A DNA stretch of 64,000 nucleotides from Dendrolimus kikuchii (GCA_019925095.2 CM034394.1:6398272-6462271); one strand, 5' to 3'. Counted from the stretch's first letter, positions 22,880 to 34,508 are shown. Notes: generated by a model not told the origin, from the sequence alone. Made by a program: numbers and translations.

Positions 22880-23200
22880 TTATATATAAAATTCACCGTG
22901 CGTGTGTGACTGAACTCCTCCTAAACGGCTCGACCGATTTCGATGACATTCTTTGTGTGTGTACAGGTGGATTTGAGATTGGTTTGGATTCACAATTGGA
23001 TCGTTTTAGTGGAAACTGTGTCGGAATAAGCTAATTTTTATGCATCCGAAGGCATCAACATCAAACCGCTCCCGGGAAAAAAAACAAACATTTGATCACA
23101 TTAAATTTGCTATAAATTAGTAAGAAATTACATTGAAATACGTATGTTTTTTTAATCTGACCATTTTAAATTATTCCCAGAACAATTCCCGCAGGATTGC
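22880..23200 (+). repeat. Helitron-like repeat, family 3
   Basis: 'atatataaaattcaccgtg' followed by 'ctcctaaacggctcgacc' and 'gatttcgatgacattc' is the arrangement seen at the 5' ends of common insect Helitrons. The 3' end was not located. No coding capacity. Confidence 0.55.
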
Positions 23201-23329
23201 CTCTTGTTTAAACAGTAGACGCCAATACAAGTTAAATTGTATTGAATTTGTATGTTAGTGCTATTTGCCCCCGAAAGATTCACTTTATTTTACATCACAA
23301 TTCTCTCCCACCATCCATAAATCCATCTC

Positions 23330-24035
23330 CCGTGATTATTTTTATGATATTTATGTCCATTTGCGGTAAACCCGATCCAGTAGTTCTAGCAGTTTTTCCG
23401 TGAAAGCTTAACAGACAGATCGAGTTATTATCCCATTTTTTTATAAATGATAAATTTTTATATCTATAAACTTGAGAAATGATTGGTCTCCCATACAAAG
23501 TTTCATCCACTACTTCCACCCGTTCTAGTTTTATTATATCTATGCCCTGTTTATCTATCTGTAAACTACATAAACGACAAAAACGAACCAAATGACCAAA
23601 TTGACCAAAATTACCAAAATTACCAAATTGACCAAAATGACGAAAACGACCAAAATGAACAATATGTCGAAAGTGGCATATCACAAAAAAATCTATACTA
23701 CTTAATGGGATAACCTTTATATAAATCTATCCTATTATGTGGGATAAAAAGTATCTCTTATCCGCCCTCGGTATTCAAATTATTTTTATACCAAATTTCA
23801 ACCAAATCGGTTCAATATTTTTTCTGTAAAAGCATAATAAACAGAGAGACAAATATACTCTTATCCCGGAAACGTTCCCATTTTCTGGGATAAAAAGTAT
23901 CCTATTTTCATCCTCGGCATCGAAAATATATATTATACTAAGTTTCAGCCAAATCAGCCCAGTAGTTTATCCGTGAAAGAGTAACAGACAGACAGTCGTT
24001 TTCGCATTTATAATACTAATAGGGATAATAGAGAT
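23330..24035 (-). repeat. Composite Helitron-like block with internal duplications
   Basis: Three related sub-blocks contain 'gggataaaaagtat'-type and 'aaatc(a/g)g(c/t)(c/t)ca(g/a)tag'-type words plus 'gtaacagacagaca' (near 23400, 23820 and 23985). The right edge 'tataatactaataggga' resembles a Helitron 5' end read backwards. A 9-bp minisatellite lies inside at 23575-23665. Confidence 0.4.
23575..23665. repeat. 9-bp minisatellite
   Basis: About ten imperfect units of 'accaaattg'/'accaaaatg'. Unit length is divisible by three, so overlapping frames stay open on both strands (NDQNDEN-like and FGNFGQFG-like residues). These are low-complexity by-products. Confidence 0.85.
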
Positions 24036-24039
24036 AAAT

Positions 24040-24360
24040 TACTGATATCATAGGCCAAAGGAAATCCTTGGCAAGTATTTTTAATGTTAAGGTAATCAAG
24101 TTTCTCGTAATTTCTAAAAGCGTCGCCTTTTAAACCGTAAAACTCCTCTAATCCCCTCAAACCGCAAAATTCTCATTACTACAGGTTTTATATTCCAATT
24201 TGTCATAATCTTTTTTTATTATTATACCTTTCTTTCACCATTTTATTAATTAAAAGGCTTACGTTATTGCGTTATGGAAGCTTTTTAACGGTGGAGTAAT
24301 AAAAAGCACTTTTGTGTTTTACGTTTTGAAAATGATATCAGATTTTTCTTTAAAATCTCC
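24040..24360. other. Stretch with no recognised feature
   Basis: AT-rich, no repeat or coding signal seen. Confidence 0.4.
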
Positions 24361-24362
24361 TT

Positions 24363-24490
24363 AGACACTGGGTTTCCTGGAAGAGATCGCTATAAGCGGT
24401 AATGCCACCCATTGTTCTAATGCAAATTGTATCCATACTACTTGTCTAGATTAAGTATATGTTGAACAATAAAGAGTTTCCATTCATTCA
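24363..24490 (+). repeat. Repeat F, copy 4
   Basis: 'ctggaagagatcgctataag' and 'cggtaatgccaccc', ending 'acaataaagagtttc' and a 'cattcatt' run. Confidence 0.6.
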
Positions 24491-24494
24491 TTAG

Positions 24495-24996
24495 TAAGTA
24501 ATTATTATTGCTTTTAGCTTAGCTTATACCAACTTATACAATATGAAATCGTATGTTTCGGGAACGCTGATAGCCTTTTAGCAACGTTCCCAACGATCAA
24601 CTGTATCAGACCAATTGTTCATATATAATTTGGTCTCTTTTTCGCTTTTAATTAAATGTTTTAAGACTATTTAAGGTTCTGCTTAATTTTTACAGATTTC
24701 TTAGTTTACAGTCAAATCAACTTAGACAGTTTTTAGCATCTAACAAAACGCCAAGTGGCCTAGACATTATACGAACGTTGCAAGTTATAACTCATTTCTC
24801 TAAGGAATCAAATTAGCTTACAAATTGTTCTTTGTTACATAAAATTAGTTTTTTTACCCTTATAAAAAAACAAAAGAACATCTATCTATGTTCTAAATTA
24901 AAAAGTTTGGTTTATTTGATGGCCAGTACCATGCCGCACCAAATTAATAAAAATTATTTGCTGGAGATTCCAACATGATATGTTATAGGCATGATC
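24495..24996. other. Stretch with no recognised feature
   Basis: 24560-24600 holds a trace of the repeat Z word 'aacgttccca'. Otherwise AT-rich and unassigned. Confidence 0.4.
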
Positions 24997-25000
24997 ATAA

Positions 25001-25492
25001 TGTTACAACTTAGGTTCCAACAAATTCCACCTGCATATCTGTAAAAACACATTTTATAACCTGTCGACATTTGAACTAATTGTAATTCTTTTATGATCGT
25101 CTTCTTTTGTTCACTTATTTATTGTCATACGTTTCTAGAGAACAGCCCATTGTTTTATCATACTCATTTATGGCAGCTTGCGGCCGAATCATTAGCCAGG
25201 TGTTGCGGATTACGTCGAATACGATACGGGCACATTTGTAAGGTATAAAACGACGACCTGATGGGAAGAGGGGCAGTCGAGCGAGAACCATAATCAAGCC
25301 GAGACGTGTGTACATTCGGGAATCTATTAGTGACGGATTTTGCACGTTTTATTGAATTACGACCTTCTGCGTTACGTTTGGATTTGTTTTGTTCGGTTAT
25401 ATTTGTACCTGTGTTATACGTGTTTGTATAGTTCTAATAAACTGTATAGTAATTCTAACGGCATTTTAATTCGAGTCTCGCGACTCGTAACA
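25001..25492 (+). mobile_element. Solo LTR, copy 1
   Basis: Starts 'tgttacaac' and ends 'gactcgtaaca', with a 4-bp duplication 'ataa' at 24997-25000 and 25493-25496. It contains a TATA-like 'ggtataaaacg' near 25242 and a polyadenylation-like 'aataaact' near 25436. The right two-thirds align with 28056-28524 and with 1691-1885. TG..CA ends and a 4-bp duplication fit BEL/Pao or Gypsy. No internal region or second LTR is present, so it probably arose by LTR-LTR recombination. An 76-codon minus-strand frame inside is spurious. Confidence 0.85.
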
Positions 25493-25499
25493 ATAACAA

Positions 25500-26112
25500 T
25501 ATCTTAATGCCAACTCTTTAATATGAAAACTGTTCAAGAATCTATTGTAAAACATGTCAATTACCCAATGCTATTAGATAATAGTATCCCGATCAATATT
25601 GTGAAAGCAGCTGTTCCATAAATAAATGTAACTGTATATAAATGAATCCCAAAAAAGCCTTCTGAGAAATTCGCCTAAAACCTTGATGAAAATGTTCGGC
25701 GTAAAGAAAGAGAAATGCGAGTCGCCTTTTTGAATAATCACTGTCATTTTGTTGACGCCGGTGGCGCCCCCTCCCGTAGTAATCTTCAAGTTATTGCGTT
25801 AGTATTAACGCGTAAAATAAACATCAGAATGTTTTAACATAATGAGCCCGCTCGTGCGGAATATCTGTGACAAAATTAGGGTTTTTTTTCGACTCCTATT
25901 CGAAGAAAGTTCGAGCTACTGCGCAGTTGTGGATTTGTTTTTTTATTAATTTGAATATTTCTGTCTTTCGCTGGATTACTTTTGATTATTATGTTAAAAT
26001 AGCGATAGGCTGTTTTCAAGGTTAGGCCAAATGTGTACGAAATGCAATAAACAGAGTACAAACTTTGTTTGCTGAAGATGCTGCGCACAAATTCTCCAAA
26101 CTTGATATTTTT
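25500..26112. other. Stretch with no recognised feature
   Basis: Small minus-strand frames (71 and 80 codons) have no motif or context that supports a gene. 25690-25870 is slightly richer in G+C. Confidence 0.4.
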
Positions 26113-26125
26113 ATACATAATAAAA

Positions 26126-26432
26126 TATAATAATAACAGCCCATAAATGTCCCACTACTGGGCTCGGGCCTCCCATTATAGAGGAACGGAAAATATACCC
26201 GCCACGCTTGTCCAAGGCGGCTTGGCAGGTTAGACACATCAGTTATCTCGATGTGCAGGTTGCATCACAATGTTTTCCTTCACCGTTGTTAGCACGTGGT
26301 AATCGTTACAATATGCACATTAGGTCAGGAAATTGCCTAAGTGGTGCATGCGTTCCGGCCAGGATCGAACCCGCGCTCTTTGAGTTTAGGATGCGTGCGC
26401 TAACCATTATGCTACGGCGACTACATACCTTT
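26126..26432 (-). mobile_element. tRNA-derived SINE (family A), complete copy
   Basis: Minus-strand head 'cgtagcataatggttagcgc', B-box-like 'gggttcgatcctgg', tail 'tagtgggacatttatggg'. It is flanked by a 12-bp direct repeat tacataataaaa at 26114-26125 and 26433-26444. Confidence 0.85.
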
Positions 26433-26444
26433 TACATAATAAAA

Positions 26445-26888
26445 AAAATATGTAAGTGCGTCGTTATTCAAATAAAGTCTTTTTATTTCTATCTTTCTCG
26501 ATGATCCTCTTAAAGAAGAATCTTGTGGTTAATATACACACAGTCTATCTCAAATACGACGGTGTGGCTGACACATCTTCTAGCAATATCTTATACGTGA
26601 AATAAAATAATACTTCTTACTGTTCATAACTGACATTATAATTAAATTCATTATGTTTTTCTCTTTATTTGCGTATTTTTTATGTAATATTTTATTACCA
26701 TACATTTCGCTACTGTCTTTAACACGGCAGGTAAATAATAAAATATGACATGAAAATTAAGTAAATAAAGAGAAAAATATCTTGAATTTATTTACAATGT
26801 CACTTTGAAACAATAAGAAATATTAATTTATATCTATATAATTAAAATTTGTATCTAATGCACAAGTGAAGAATAAGATATTATGTTG
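26445..26888. other. AT-rich stretch, nothing recognised
   Basis: No gene or repeat seen apart from short A/T runs. Confidence 0.4.
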
Positions 26889-26890
26889 TA

Positions 26891-27491
26891 CTAGCTGACC
26901 CGGCAAACTTCGTACCGCCTCAGAATCAATAAATAAAAAAGCTGAATGATAATGTCAGGAGCCTTAAGAACAGACGAGTGTGCATGACAAAGTTATGAAT
27001 GTCAAAGAAGCAAGTGAGGTGTGTAAGAATGGGCCTAAATGGCGCTCTGTTGTTCGTGCCTACCCCGCAAGGGAACTGGCGTGAAGTTATGTATGTATGT
27101 ATGTGAATGATAATGGCAGAATGTTTCAAATTTAGTAAAAAATGTGGTCTAAACTTAACCGCAACGAACATCAAACGTTTGACATTCAAAACCATAATAT
27201 TGAAAAAAAAACCACTTTTAAATTTAATTTCATTTCTGAACGACATTTAAATGTAATTGATTTCTAAACGACAGGTCGAACATCAAATATTTGACAGGTA
27301 GGAATCGTTTCTAAGGGAAAGAGAATGTGTTGTTTTTACTATACTCCAAGCATTTTTTTCATATTTACTCACCTTTTAAACCTTCCCTGGACTTGCACAA
27401 ATAATTCAAAGCCAAAATTAGCCAAATCAGTCCAGCCGTTCTCGAGTTTTAGCGAGCCTAACGAACAGCAATTGATTTTTATATATATAGA
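26891..27491 (-). mobile_element. Non-autonomous Helitron (family 4) interrupted by an RTE tail
   Basis: Minus strand runs from 'tctatatatataaaaatcaa' to 'gccgggtcagctag', with host A before and T after. It matches 42110-42552 through most of its length. The extra ~161 bp is the RTE fragment 26955-27103 plus its duplicated target. Without it the element is ~440 bp, the same size as the other copy. Confidence 0.85.
26955..27103 (+). mobile_element. 5'-truncated RTE tail inserted in a Helitron
   Basis: Carries the last ~45 codons of the RTE ORF ('caggagccttaagaacagac' to 'gggaactggcgtgaagtta') and a (TGTA)n tail. It is flanked by the 12-bp repeat tgaatgataatg at 26943-26954 and 27104-27115. 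Confidence 0.9.
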
Positions 27492-27647
27492 TTTGAGATA
27501 GTGCAGTAATACAGAAGTAAAAGTGTTTCTCTCCTGTTCTACAGTCTTAATTACACTAATGGGCTAAGATTCGGTAGGGAACTATGGGACTGTATCTTTC
27601 CTGGTGCATTCCTTCTTGAAGATTATTTTAAGAATTATATATTTCAT

Positions 27648-27755
27648 AAGGGATCGGCCCCAGAGTGATCTGTTGTATGTCACCCATAACACAAGCGTAA
27701 CTTGCTTAGCTTGGGGATATACAATGCGTGTGTTTGTCTGTCGATTATTTATCAT
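27648..27755 (+). mobile_element. tRNA-derived SINE (family C), 5'-truncated
   Basis: Begins within the body ('gggatcggccccagagtga') and runs to 'cgtgtgtttgtctgtcgatt'. The tRNA-like head is absent. Confidence 0.65.
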
Positions 27756-27759
27756 TTAT

Positions 27760-28050
27760 TTATTTATAAATATTGACACTGGCTGGTGGACTATGAGAAA
27801 AACTACGTGATGATTCAATTGGGTTAAGTGTGTTAGAATAGATAGCTAAGTTTGAAAAGAAATGACGTTAGATGTCTGAGAAAAAACTAAACATTTTTTT
27901 TTAATCGCCATCTCCTCCGCCGTGATACAAGGCAGAATTTTTTTTAAGGTAAATGAGTATGAGTTTCTCTTTTATTTCTTTCTTTTCCTTTTAACAATCT
28001 TTCTTAAAAACTATTACAATTTTGATTCTCTCATAATAATACCTTCTTTT
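27760..28050. other. Stretch with no recognised feature
   Basis: AT-rich, no gene or repeat seen. Confidence 0.4.
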
Positions 28051-28055
28051 AATAT

Positions 28056-28524
28056 TGTTACACGCCGACAAAAGTAGATTCACACCTGCATACCATAACA
28101 GCACACTTTATTACCTTTCCGAATTTGGACTTCTTTTGTTTACTTTGTGTTTAAAAATTGTGATTTAAAAAAACAGCCCATGGTGTATTGCAATCTGTTA
28201 TGGTAGTCATTATACAGGTGTGTCGAACTGATTCTAAGACTTTCGGTCTACGCGGGCGGGCAGCCATATAGTATCGGTGCAGTATAAATCAATGGCCCAA
28301 TGGAGAGATCGGCGGTCAAGCGACAACTAGCCGCGAGGCAAGACTTGTGTACATTCGATAATCTATTTAGTGACGGACTTTGCGCGTGTTATCGAATCGC
28401 GCATTACGTTTGGACTGATTGTGTTCAGTTATATTTGTATCTGTGTTATATGTGTTTGTATAGTTCTAATAAATTCTAAAGTAATTCCAACGGCATTTTA
28501 ATTCGAGTCCTATAAATCATAACA
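28056..28524 (+). mobile_element. Solo LTR, copy 2
   Basis: Starts 'tgttacacgcc' and ends 'aaatcataaca', with a 4-bp duplication 'atat' at 28052-28055 and 28525-28528. A TATA-like 'cagtataaatc' lies near 28282 and a polyadenylation-like 'aataaattc' near 28467. It shares the right half with the copy at 25001. The left halves have diverged more. Confidence 0.85.
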
Positions 28525-28654
28525 ATATAAATTTGGAAAACATCTAAATTAACAAATTTTGAATACAACTACTTTCTTACATCTAAAAGTGTAAAATAGA
28601 TAATTAGAAATAAGAATGTTGTAATGTATTAATAAACACTGGTTAGATTTTTTT

Positions 28655-28972
28655 ATTTTTTTTTATTGCAAGAGTTCAGCAGACAGGCAGACGGCCCACT
28701 TGATAGAAAGCGGTTACCATCGCCTATGGACATTTGCAACACCAAAAGTGCTACAAATGCGCTGCTGCTCTCTTAAGGGAGACTGGAACCTGGTCACTGA
28801 TGCCGGAACACAACTCAAGGTTGTTATGGCGACATACTTTAGACCAGGGGTAGTAGCCATCCAGTCGGGCAAATGCCCTACCGCCTGGCTGTGGGTGGTT
28901 TTGTCGCACCTTACGACAGGCCTCCCGGCCGCAGGAAATTGTATTCTTTCTCCGTTCTTGCACAGATAGATC
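28655..28972 (-). repeat. Repeat B, near-complete copy
   Basis: Plus strand reads the T-rich end, then 'ggttaccatcgcctatggac', 'cactgatgccggaacaca', 'tagccatccagtcgggc' and 'ttctccgttcttgcac'. Both internal open frames (89 and 70 codons) are those carried by the repeat in other copies. Confidence 0.75.
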
Positions 28973-28974
28973 CA

Positions 28975-30125
28975 GTATTTAAAAAGAAGAAAATCTAATC
29001 GAACGGTATAAAGCTTACCTTGGTATTAAAAACATCGCTCCAGTAGGCCACAATAAGTATGTACAGAATGCAACTAATATTCCAGTACAGAGTTATATGA
29101 TTAAAATACTGTCTAGTTAGCACTGATATCGCTCCCAAAGCACTGGCTAAAAGGCAAAACTAACGTAAATTTCTAGCTATTAATATAAATTACTTACGAT
29201 TTACAATCCCTTTGGGGTGTTAAATAACTGTTATTTCCCTTACCAGTGTATACAGGCTTTGTTATAACCATTTGAGGGGGGCCAACATTTCGACATCAAT
29301 TTTAATTATTTATGTTGGCTGATTTGGGTCGGCGAGTTTAAATAGGACAGTCATTATTAATTAGTATTACAATAGTGTTTGTGGAAGCGGCTTCCTTTTC
29401 AGGTGGTAAATAGTTTTATTAATTATCTGTCGTTCCACTTTTTTACTCGGTGTAATAAATGCATTTGCAATGCAATGCTATTTGAATGTTAAAATATAAT
29501 TATAGTTAATAATTCACTGTTATTTCTATCGATCTTATGCATATTGAGCTAGATAAGTATGTAGGCTTCTTTAAGGTTCTTAAAGAAACCTAAAAACTTA
29601 CACTAACTCGATATGAATAAGAGCGTGTGTGTTCATAATTACACATTTATGAATTTAAACTCATTTTCATGTTTTGCACACGTGTGTACAATTATAAATA
29701 TTTGTAGAACTGGCCAGTTTATATGAAATAGAAGAATTCTGCTTTCACAATACAATCACCACTTAAAGAATGCTTCCAAAGAAAAGCAATTCGAACAATA
29801 TCATATAAGTAGTTTTTGAAATACGGAGTATTTTCAAATAAATGTTTTTTTAATGTTTCTTAGTTGATAAACATCCAGGTACGAACTAACTTGATATATA
29901 TTGGTACCAATTGATACAAAAATAAAACAGACGGCTCGTAGAAGTGTTCAAAGCCAGATTAAATTATTTGTAAAACTACCGTACATTACACAGAGTAAAA
30001 AGTGATACATACATTATATTACTCAAATGATTAAAACAGGCCGTTTGTTATTTCTTTGCCATATAATTTTACATACGTGGTCCAACACAGACGTGGCCGA
30101 ACTTATTTTTTTTATATTTCTTTGT
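28975..30125. other. Stretch with no recognised feature
   Basis: AT-rich. 29560-29650 contains 'cttaaagaaacctaaaaac' followed by 'actcgatatgaataaga', which recurs in altered form at 49710-49760. No gene identified. Confidence 0.4.
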
Positions 30126-30129
30126 CTTA

Positions 30130-30750
30130 ATCTTTACCAGAGACGAGAATCATGAAAGGGATATTGAAAGAAAAGTTATAGCAGGTAATAAGATGAATGG
30201 AGCGCTAAACTCTTATATGAACAGCCAGAAAGTGTCTGTAAAGGCACCCTTGGCTATCCATAAAGGGGTGTTGGTGCCATCCTTGATGTATGGCAGTGAA
30301 AGTTGGGTATGGCAGAAGAAGCATGAAAGTAGGATAAACGCAGTTGAAATGAGAGCTTTGAGAAGTATATCTGCGGTTAGCTTGAATGATATGATAAGGA
30401 ACAGTGTGATAAGAGATCGTTGTCGATTGAAAGAAGATGTAATAACAAGAGTTGAGAAAGAAATGTTAAGGTGGTATGGACATGTAGAGAGAATGGATAA
30501 AAGTAGAATCACAAAACAGATGTATGAGAGTATTGTGAATGGTAGAGTTGTTGCCGGTAGACCGAAACGAACTTTTCATAACTAAATATCAGAAGGTTAA
30601 AGAGAATTCAGGTAAAAAGCATCTCAAATAAACGTGCATGTATGAAGGGGTTAATGAAAGTAGGTGAAGCATAAGTTGTTTGCCAGAATCGTCGTAAGTC
30701 ATTACCCCATGGGAAACAGGCGTGATATTATGTATGTATGTATATTTCTT
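30130..30750 (+). pseudogene. 5'-truncated RTE-like LINE (subfamily B) with 130-codon C-terminal frame
   Basis: Open from 'FTRDENHERDIERKV' (30130s) through 'MYGSESWVWQKKHESRIN', 'VEMRALRSISAV' and 'MLRWYGHVERM' to 'GRPKRTFHN', a stop at 30585. These align with residues 866-1013 of the intact ORF at 35749, so this is the post-catalytic C-terminal region of an RTE reverse transcriptase. The usual last ~55 residues are not in frame. Sequence continues as the subfamily-B tail ('aaaaagcatctcaaataaac', 'ccccatgggaaacaggcgtg') to a (TATG)n end near 30745. It lacks endonuclease and catalytic RT motifs, so it is dead. Confidence 0.85.
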
Positions 30751-30751
30751 A

Positions 30752-31240
30752 ATTTTCACTAACGTAGTTTTGGAAGGCTTTTCGAACATATTTGACCTTT
30801 GTAGTCATTAAATAAATTATTTATTGTAAACGTAATATTAGAAATTGGTATAAAACTCTGCTTGATATCAATACTTACATTCTATAATCCCTATGTAATA
30901 CAAAACGCCATAGCGAACAAGAGCAACAAATCTACAATTCACCAAAACAACATACAGGGAATGGAATAAAAACGTAATCTGAAAGGACATTACGTTAAAT
31001 CAGGTATGTTTTCTCCCGGTGTAGTGTCGCATCTAAAAATAACCCTATTGGAGTAGGGTGGGTTCCATATTTCACTACATTTAGGGGTGTCTCCAGATTA
31101 GTAAGCTTTCAGGAAGTGTTAACTCTGAGAGTTTCATTTGTAAGTCTAATCTGAGACTATAGAAAACAGAAATCTTTTATTCATAACAAAGTTACACGTC
31201 AATTTCTATAATATAATTATGGTCAAAATTAAATTTAAGT
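30752..31240. other. Stretch with no recognised feature
   Basis: AT-rich, no gene or repeat seen. Confidence 0.4.
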
Positions 31241-31244
31241 CATA

Positions 31245-31665
31245 TCGGCTACGTTCTAGAAGGGACTAGCAACGACCACGTTCACGACGGCGATTTTTCC
31301 CGTACTACTTGCATGCGGACGTTACAATCATAAACTCTAGTGGAACGGATTATGGGGTGTTGATGTCATAAACGACAAAATACACAAATGTCGTTGGTTG
31401 ATTTGAAAATCGCGCCTTTTTCAATGTCAAGATATAGAGAGAATTAGTGCTCTATGGTCAACGCCCACTTCGACCCACCTCTTGACATGGGTCATCGTGA
31501 GCGTTGTGTGATCGAAAATGATGACGTTAGTGACGTTTTCAACACGACTATAACGACCGCGGTCGCCTTGTGGAACTGCAGAAGGAGCGTTTTGGGCGTT
31601 GTGAGATACTAAAGGAACGCGTCCATTATAGGTCATAAACTCTAAGGTGTGCTCGACTAACCATT
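31245..31665. other. Unassigned CpG-containing block
   Basis: Richer in G+C than its neighbours. It has a 12-bp palindrome 'cgaccgcggtcg' near 31556, repeated 'gacgtt'/'gtgacg' words, and a direct repeat 'tcataaactcta' near 31329 and 31634. A 69-codon minus-strand frame runs through it without a known motif. It could be a DNA-transposon remnant, a regulatory block or an exon. I cannot decide. Confidence 0.4.
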
Positions 31666-31669
31666 TCCT

Positions 31670-34070
31670 GAGCCGTATTTTAAATGAACCAACGACTGGT
31701 GACTACGTTATCCTTTTAGGTTAGGTAGGTAGCTATAGAGGGGTAACTAAGACGATGAATATTTGAAAAAACTTTGCAAACAATTTACACGCGTTTTTGT
31801 TATTAAAAAAGTGTGTGTCAGCTCCGGCGCATGACTGATGTTTACTCCTCCAATATTAAATAATTACAAAACAGCGCATCTTACACTGAAGGATATCATT
31901 TTAAGTCTTATTTCATGGCATTAAAGCTTGAAATTGTGTAATAATAAGTGCGGTTAAAAGACCTAATTTCAAAACGCTATATCTTACACCGATGTATATA
32001 GTTTAGATCTAATTTCATTGCATTAAAATTTAAAATTATATAATAAAAAAACATTTTAAGTTTACATACCCGGGTCTTATATCAAAATCGATTCTTAGGA
32101 GTAAACTCCAATAAACACGAGTTTATGATTTATTTGATTGAAAACTTGAGATATGATAACTTCTATCACACATCTAATTTGATTTTGAATAAGTTAATTT
32201 TGCTTATTGTTTCTTTTTAATAGTATTTTTAGTGGAGCTGTTTCACATCCGTTCTCCCTTACATAGACAAGGATCATGCTTTACTTTTTCTTTTATTGTT
32301 TATATTTTGTTTTCATTTATATTCTTCTTTAAATAGTCTGCAAGTTGCGTCATCGTCTATCTCTCTGTATATCCGCTAACCTCTTCTAAACAGCGCAACG
32401 GATTTTTAAGCACTCCTAATCATAAGTTAGGTAATGTTTGAAATTATCAGTGGCACGTAGGCAGTGATTCTGGTGGCAACCCTAATTCCACCCCCTCCTC
32501 GGATGAATCTAAATCTTTCTATCGTTGGCTCTCGGCCCAACGGTATTACAATGTTGGGTCATCAGAGCGACGGCCTTTTATGTACAAATAAGAGATTCGC
32601 TTTTGGCTGTTGTAAGACTACAACTTTGTACATTGTACCAAATTGTATTAGCAGTTTTATAGGGGAGTATGTTTGGGCAAGTCATATTTGAAGTACATAT
32701 AAAGTCGAATGAGGAAATCGAATTACTAACAGTAGTTGCTTTTACAAGTTTATATTGATTGACACTCGTTACAATGGTGTCTTTTGCCTTTAGCGTACAA
32801 ATTCAAACGGTTTTATTCAAAATAAGTTTCACTGGAGAACACTTTTTGAACGTCATACATATAAGTTAAAATTTAATTTTACTTCCTATTCTATGTATAC
32901 CGCTTCGCAACGTGTTATTGCTGTTAAGGAGAAGAAGCGGCAAGAAACTTCGCAGCAACACGTCTAGTTAAATATTGTTTTTCTTTATATTTCATATTCT
33001 ATTTATATCTCAAATTCTCTTTTTTTAATAAGTTTTATACAGAAGTATGTACAGAATTACTTTTTGAAGAATTACTAAGAGTTGTAGCAAACAGTGCATA
33101 CTCAAGACCAGACCAAGAACACAATAAAAGGAAAGAAAAATATTATTATAGTTATAATAATGTCATGACGTACTAAAATGTTATGAACGTTTAAAAATAT
33201 AAACGGAGCTTACTTGAATCAAACCGACAAATGAAGTCAAGTATTTTTTTAAACTTATGTGCCTAAACTTATATAGTATACACGTAGTTTGTGCCTGTGG
33301 GGTTAACAGTAATGTATCCACTAGAAACTATTCCAACTTTATCAGTACTAATTTGATTATTTAATACTAAGTTCTTGTAACGTACTGCGAAGGGGTCGGC
33401 TTCTTTTAGCCGGCTTCCAAAAACGGGTTTCACTCTAAGAGCTCGGGTCTACCTGTTTTGTTCGTCTGGGACTCCACCACAATCCAAAACACTCAAGTCA
33501 ATATTAATCACAGCGAATCACTTTTTCTAGAACTATAAATATACTAAGCTTAAACTACTTTGTTAGGATATTGGTTTATACCTTCACGGTTTAGGGATAA
33601 AACTGATATTATATATATTAACAGCAACCTGGTATATAGTATAAGAATTTTCCACGCCAAATTTGAAGTCATGTATGCCATGATGACGAGTTCAGGGTGG
33701 CGCAACTTGTAGTTTAATAAAGTAACTAAATGAGTAACAAACAACGGAATCAAGTTTTAATGTAACACCTGCTAATAAAACTAACAATGACAGGATAGCG
33801 TCGTTAACACTGTAATATTTCAGTGGCAGTCTGTCCGAGGGTTGAAAGCTTAAAAACATAAAGTTTACAGTTTATGAAAAACCATTTCCAGCGGGAAACT
33901 TACGAGCATCGGACATTTATGACCAGGTAACTGCGGCATCAGGATGAGGGGCGACCCATTTACGTCACTGAAGTTGTACTGTCGGCAAAACAAACATAGC
34001 AAACAAGCTACAATATACAGTCAAATTGAAATTATGCAAAGCGTGAGAATGATGTGAAATTTAAAACAGA
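31670..34070. other. Mostly unassigned stretch with one repeat G copy
   Basis: 32895-32970 is repeat G ('ccgcttcgcaacgtgttatt', 'gagaagaagcggcaagaaac'). 32340-32430 resembles 49170-49215 inverted ('ggatatacagacagaca'-like words). A stem-like 'gtcggcttcttttagccgg' lies near 33396. No gene recognised. Confidence 0.4.
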
Positions 34071-34072
34071 AA

Positions 34073-34334
34073 TCTATCTATATAGATAAATAAAATTGAA
34101 GTGTCTGTTTGTAATGTCAAAATAAAAATGAGGGAGACCAGGAGATTCCGAAAATGCAATTTTTAGAATTTTCTGAATGTTCTGGCTAATTTCTGAAGTG
34201 GTTGGACTGATTTTTACGGGTCTTTTACTGGCAGATAGCTGATGTTATAAAAAGTAACTTAGGCTACTTTTTTATTTTGTTTTTATATGGTTCAGCGAAA
34301 AAAAAATCCACGCGGAAGTCACGGACACAGCTAG
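34073..34334 (+). mobile_element. Non-autonomous Helitron, family 5
   Basis: Starts 'tctatctatatagataaat' after A and ends 'cacggacacagctag'. The 3' end shares 'cgcgg(a)...gg(a/g)cacagctag' with the Helitron at 16619, but the body is different. 262 bp, non-coding. A fragment of the same 5' end is near 2470. Confidence 0.65.
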
Positions 34335-34508
34335 CCTATAATGTAATAAATTTTATTAAAATGTCACGTTTTTTGGTTCCGTTATTCCAATTTACTAACG
34401 AACACATCGTATTCATGGCTATGATGTGAACGAAGTTTCGCTGCCAGATACAATTTTAAAAAAGTGTTTTAATTAGCTTTATGTAATATCAGTCTATGAA
34501 TGAATATC

